Shown here piece by piece: positions 34,932 through 37,688 of a stretch of DNA of 37,688 nucleotides (position 1 is its first letter; the number at the start of each line of letters is the position of its first letter). Below the pieces are notes generated by a model. The model worked only from the letters and a program-made list of their open reading frames with translations. It ran no database searches and had not been told where the DNA came from. The stretch is from Paludibacteraceae bacterium (GTDB taxonomy: Bacteria; Bacteroidota; Bacteroidia; Bacteroidales; Paludibacteraceae), in contig JAFZKQ010000071.1 in the NCBI GenBank assembly GCA_017553575.1, positions 1 to 37,688 of the forward strand, given 5' to 3'. The position numbers and the translations under genes are program-made.

Positions 34932-36263
34932 ATGATGAAACCGATACATGTTGTTTGTGCGCTTATTCTATTGTTGTTTTGTTGTTGCGCGGAAGAGAAA
35001 AAAGAGCTTCCGAAAAAGAAAATAAAAAAGGAGTCCGTCACTCCGCAAAAGAGTGATCGGTACTCCAAATGGGATGCATTGACTCCAGATCAGAGAAGTG
35101 TCATAAGGAAATGGTTCGATTACTATAATGATTCGACGGATGACGACTCAAAGATGCGTGAGTGGTATGATTTGAAATATTCTTTATCTCCCGAGGAGCA
35201 TGATGCGGAAATGGAACTGAATGTAATGTATTATAATGTAGGAAATCTTCACATATCGGAGTCTAAATTTCGCAAACGATTGAAGGAAATCTTTGGCTAT
35301 GAGAATGTGGCTGATATGGATGATCTATATTTATGGAAGCGATTGAGTAGGAATACGGTCATTGTGGAACTTCCGGATGATACCGATCGTTATTTTTATC
35401 TTTCACAGAGCTCTAGGGCTGTGATTGATTTGAGGAAGATGCATATCTCTTTTAGTAATTATGATGATCTTTTATCGTATAAGTATGAATCTGATAGTGT
35501 TATAACTAATGATACGGCAAGATTTTATGAATCAGATTTGTTTTATCATCGTAATAACTACCTTTTTAATGAAAGTGCCTCTTCCTGTGCTTTGTTGCTG
35601 GTTTGTGATAAATATTTTATGTATCATTTGGTTATGGCTTTTGGCTATGACGGAGACCGTATGCTCAATCGGAGTTTTTTATGGGATTACATGCAGGGTC
35701 TGCCGAACTTATTTGACTGGCCTTTCTCTGTGGTTTATTTCTATCCTGATGGCAAACACAAGATCAGGCATGGATTGTTGAATGCCGTGACGGAGCTTTC
35801 GTCGAGTGGTAATTCTTTTTTCTATTTATGGGCTGAAGAGGAGTTGGAAAGGTATGTGGATGATAATCAAGAAACTGGAAATAGAAAAAATAGCCATAAG
35901 GCGGATTGTTTTGTCTCATCCTATGTGACTAGATTGGATTCTTTCATTAGCACCTTGTCATTTGAGGAACGGTGTGAGGTGATTGCCCATATCGCTAATA
36001 CTATTTATCCGGTGTTTTTGGAAAATTTGGATGGTAATTGTGAATATATAGACTTTTGGTTGCATTCTTGTAATATAAACGTACCTACTAGTTTTTGGAA
36101 TGCTATCAATAAGGAGCATAATTTGTTGAGTGAGATAGAACGGAACAATTGTTACGGTCTACCACATCTTCAAGAGTTGCTCACGGTTATCCGTAGCGAC
36201 CCTCGTTTCTACGATGAGGAGGGAAATTTGGCCCCTTGGTCTTTTGAACTATCTAGTAAATGA
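34932..36263 (+). CDS. Lipoprotein, candidate immunity protein for the PAAR effector (copy 2, paralogue)
   Basis: 443 aa. Signal ends LILLLFCCC|AEEKKE with three cysteines (17-19), then a Lys/Glu-rich linker (KKKIKKE). It is a full-length paralogue of the preceding gene, sharing KWDxLTPxQxSVI, RLKEIFGYE, NTVI, YFMYHLVM, FSVVxFYPDG, IAHI and LPHLQELL segments. Differences concentrate in about 115-200 and 300-330. It follows after 33 nt and likely shares the promoter at 29030. Two tandem paralogues fit either immunity to two catalytic domains or to variant effectors. Markedly AT-rich (17 GC of 60 in the row at 35461). It ends 14 nt from the convergent patatin gene; no terminator is visible. Confidence 0.82.
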   Translation: MMKPIHVVCALILLLFCCCAEEKKELPKKKIKKESVTPQKSDRYSKWDALTPDQRSVIRKWFDYYNDSTDDDSKMREWYDLKYSLSPEEHDAEMELNVMYYNVGNLHISESKFRKRLKEIFGYENVADMDDLYLWKRLSRNTVIVELPDDTDRYFYLSQSSRAVIDLRKMHISFSNYDDLLSYKYESDSVITNDTARFYESDLFYHRNNYLFNESASSCALLLVCDKYFMYHLVMAFGYDGDRMLNRSFLWDYMQGLPNLFDWPFSVVYFYPDGKHKIRHGLLNAVTELSSSGNSFFYLWAEEELERYVDDNQETGNRKNSHKADCFVSSYVTRLDSFISTLSFEERCEVIAHIANTIYPVFLENLDGNCEYIDFWLHSCNINVPTSFWNAINKEHNLLSEIERNNCYGLPHLQELLTVIRSDPRFYDEEGNLAPWSFELSSK

Positions 36264-36277
36264 AGATATTTTGGTGG

Positions 36278-37114
36278 TTATGGTCTTTTTGTGTGATGTG
36301 GGTAAGAGTGTTCGATTTTTATTCGGGTGAGCAACTCTTCCCAATCACATTGGCTAAGAACCTTCATGGCATTCTCGTAGCCTATGTCGTAAATCTCTTT
36401 AGCCTTGTTGGCTTCGAACATTCCATAAGTCTGTGTTTTTGACATCTCTATGACAATGTCGCATTTCTTCTTCTGTTCGATGGTGTTGCCGTTGACCGCA
36501 AGATGGAAGATGCGTTCTGATAGTTGTAGTATGCCTGAAATGTTCTCCATGGGGTTGATGGGGTTCACGTGTATGCCGATGACGAGTTCGCACCCTTTTT
36601 TACGCAAGATGGCGGCAGGTAAGTTGCAGAAGATTCCCCCGTCAACGTATTGCTTCCCGTTGATCTCCGTAGGAGTGAAGAAGATGGGTACGGAGGCCGA
36701 AGCTATGACGCAGTCAATGAGTTCGCCTTTTTCGAAGTATGTGATTTTCCCGCTATTGAGTTCTGTGGCGTTGATGATGAGCGGGTATTTTAGTTCTTCG
36801 AAAGTTCGGGCTTTGATGTTTTTGGAGAGAAATTGTTTGTAGGAATCAATTTTCGCCAATCCTCCGTTTTGAGGTTTCGTAAGCGAGGCCATTTTATATA
36901 GGTTCCCTTTGCTGAGAAGTTCGCAAATTTCTTCGGGGGCTTGTCCGTCGGCATAAAAAGCCCCGACGATGGCACCTGCGCTCACGCCTGCGATTAGGTC
37001 TATCTTTAGGCCAATATCTTCAATGGCTTTCAGCGCACCGAGGTGAGACAAACCTTTCGCTCCACCACCGCTTAATGCTATCCCTATTTTATGTTTGTTC
37101 AAAAGTTCAATCAT
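36278..37114 (-). CDS. Patatin-like phospholipase (RssA-type)
   Basis: 278 aa, no signal peptide. The patatin fold is clear: oxyanion loop GGGAKG (16-21), nucleophile Ser45 in GVSAG, and catalytic Asp158 in YVDGG, forming the Ser-Asp dyad. A conserved ASASVP segment lies at 138-143. Length fits short bacterial patatins of the RssA group, which act on membrane phospholipids or lysophospholipids; the substrate here is not known. It is convergent with the lipoprotein operon, 14 nt apart, and is likely a housekeeping gene that is not part of it. A minus-strand -7 box lies at 37163-37170. No T9SS or type VI signal is visible, so an effector role is unlikely. Confidence 0.92.
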   Translation of the reverse strand: MIELLNKHKIGIALSGGGAKGLSHLGALKAIEDIGLKIDLIAGVSAGAIVGAFYADGQAPEEICELLSKGNLYKMASLTKPQNGGLAKIDSYKQFLSKNIKARTFEELKYPLIINATELNSGKITYFEKGELIDCVIASASVPIFFTPTEINGKQYVDGGIFCNLPAAILRKKGCELVIGIHVNPINPMENISGILQLSERIFHLAVNGNTIEQKKKCDIVIEMSKTQTYGMFEANKAKEIYDIGYENAMKVLSQCDWEELLTRIKIEHSYPHHTKRP

Positions 37115-37162
37115 GAATATACGATAACTTAATGTTCCGTTTCTCGATTATTGTTAACCATG

Positions 37163-37170
37163 CAAATGTA
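37163..37170 (-). promoter_or_regulatory. Putative -7 promoter box of the patatin gene
   Basis: TACATTTG on the minus strand matches TAnnTTTG, about 50 nt upstream of the start at 37114. No exact TTTG at -33. Confidence 0.5.
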
Positions 37171-37243
37171 TAAGTAGTTAAGCAACTTTGAAAGATTTTT
37201 CTTCAAATTAACTTTGATTTTTGTTTGAAAATGAATCCGTTTT

Positions 37244-37373
37244 CTTTTGCGCCTACGCTCCGAGGATTAGCATCCACGGCTACGCATCTTTCGCCACTCC
37301 GTGGCTCTCCGTCTTATCCCAGCCACGTAGTGGCGCCATACCCATCCCCGTAGCCGTGGGCGCGAGCCCACGG
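37244..37373. repeat. Palindrome-rich GC-rich element upstream of the rRNA operon
   Basis: Several nested palindromes: CCACGG/CCGTGG (37274-37279/37299-37304), GCCAC-gta-GTGGC (37322-37334), and a perfect 8-bp stem with a GCGA tetraloop, CCGTGGGC/GCCCACGG (37354-37361/37366-37373). It is far more GC-rich than the flanks and contains no supported gene. Probably a dispersed REP-like repeat; its type differs from the cluster at 14510-14920. Confidence 0.5.
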
Positions 37374-37460
37374 AACGAAAACGACGACGAAAATTTCACA
37401 ATCGTATCATGCTCAAAATCAGCCCCAGCATAAAAATTTCCGAAAAAAGATGCGAAAAGA

Positions 37461-37492
37461 TTTGGAGGGAATGCGGAAAGGCCCTACCTTTG
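37461..37492 (+). promoter_or_regulatory. Ribosomal RNA operon promoter
   Basis: -33 TTTG at 37461-37464 and -7 TACCTTTG at 37485-37492 with a 20-nt spacer. The A-rich run just upstream (about 37433-37460) looks like an UP element. Transcription should start near 37499. Confidence 0.75.
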
Positions 37493-37498
37493 CACCCG

Positions 37499-37688
37499 CT
37501 TTCGAGAAGGAAGGGCACCGACGCGGCGGAGGCCGGGCGGACAGCACGAAAAGAGAGATCTTTGAAGGATTGGCGATAGACTAAAAGGAAAGAGACAGGA
37601 AAGCATAACAAGCGACCGTCAAAACCGAAAAGGTAGAGACACAAAGAGACGGACATCCTGAAAGAGACAAGAAAGAACAATTCATACA
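37499..37688 (+). other. 16S rRNA leader (5' external transcribed spacer), gene starts beyond the window
   Basis: The purine-rich sequence after the promoter, with GAGATCTTTGAAG near 37555 (boxA-like antitermination site) and the closing GAAAGAACAATTCATACA, matches the usual Bacteroidales leader just before the 16S gene. No 16S bases are within the window. Short open frames crossing this stretch are not genes. Confidence 0.75.

Noticed and set aside
36278-37114. Patatin phospholipase as a third component of the effector locus
   Set aside because: It is convergent, has its own promoter, lacks secretion or PAAR features and matches ordinary RssA-type housekeeping proteins.
37396-37680. 94-codon minus-strand frame at the right edge
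   Set aside because: It is antisense to the rRNA promoter and leader.

Overview
The window looks like a chromosomal segment from a gut- or rumen-type Bacteroidales. The evidence is: promoters of the form TTTG-N19/20-TAnnTTTG; secreted proteins ending in type IX secretion (T9SS) C-terminal sorting domains; a lipoprotein with an acidic post-cysteine export signal; GH43/CBM6 enzymes for arabinoxylan; and, at the right edge, a ribosomal RNA promoter and leader. The 16S gene itself should begin just past base 37688.

Region 1 (1-13973, + strand) encodes large surface proteins. A giant 3252-residue T9SS protein with three LamG-like domains is followed after 1 nt by a coiled-coil surface lipoprotein. 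Two further secreted proteins follow. All three T9SS proteins share an unusually long conserved signal peptide, and they form a nested family: the 299-aa protein is a cut-down version of the 668-aa protein, whose N-terminal half matches the N-terminus of the giant. The giant gene is a mosaic, with base composition jumping from AT-rich to about 53-55% GC near base 6720.

Region 2 (13974-15012) has no convincing gene. It holds terminators and a cluster of small palindromes resembling REP elements.

Region 3 (15013-28705, - strand) holds secreted carbohydrate-active proteins plus a metal-handling pair: an alpha/beta-hydrolase esterase, two CBM6-linked GH43 enzymes (probably one operon for arabinoxylan side-chain removal), a CobW-type GTPase with a duplicated His-rich loop behind a lipoprotein, and a large T9SS protein with lamin-tail and CotH-kinase domains.

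Region 4 (28706-36263, + strand) is the most unusual part. One strong promoter drives a 1450-aa protein with a PAAR-like DUF4280 N-terminus, a long beta-rich middle, a GH19-type lysozyme/chitinase domain and a C-terminal MepA-like metallopeptidase site. It is followed by two tandem, mutually homologous lipoproteins, the first overlapping by 4 nt. The best reading is a contractile-injection (type VI) effector that attacks both glycan and peptide bonds of peptidoglycan, with duplicated lipoprotein immunity candidates. Immunity is inferred from position, signal type and duplication, not from recognised homology.

Region 5 (36278-37688) holds a patatin-like phospholipase on the - strand, a second palindrome-rich stretch, and the rRNA promoter and leader.
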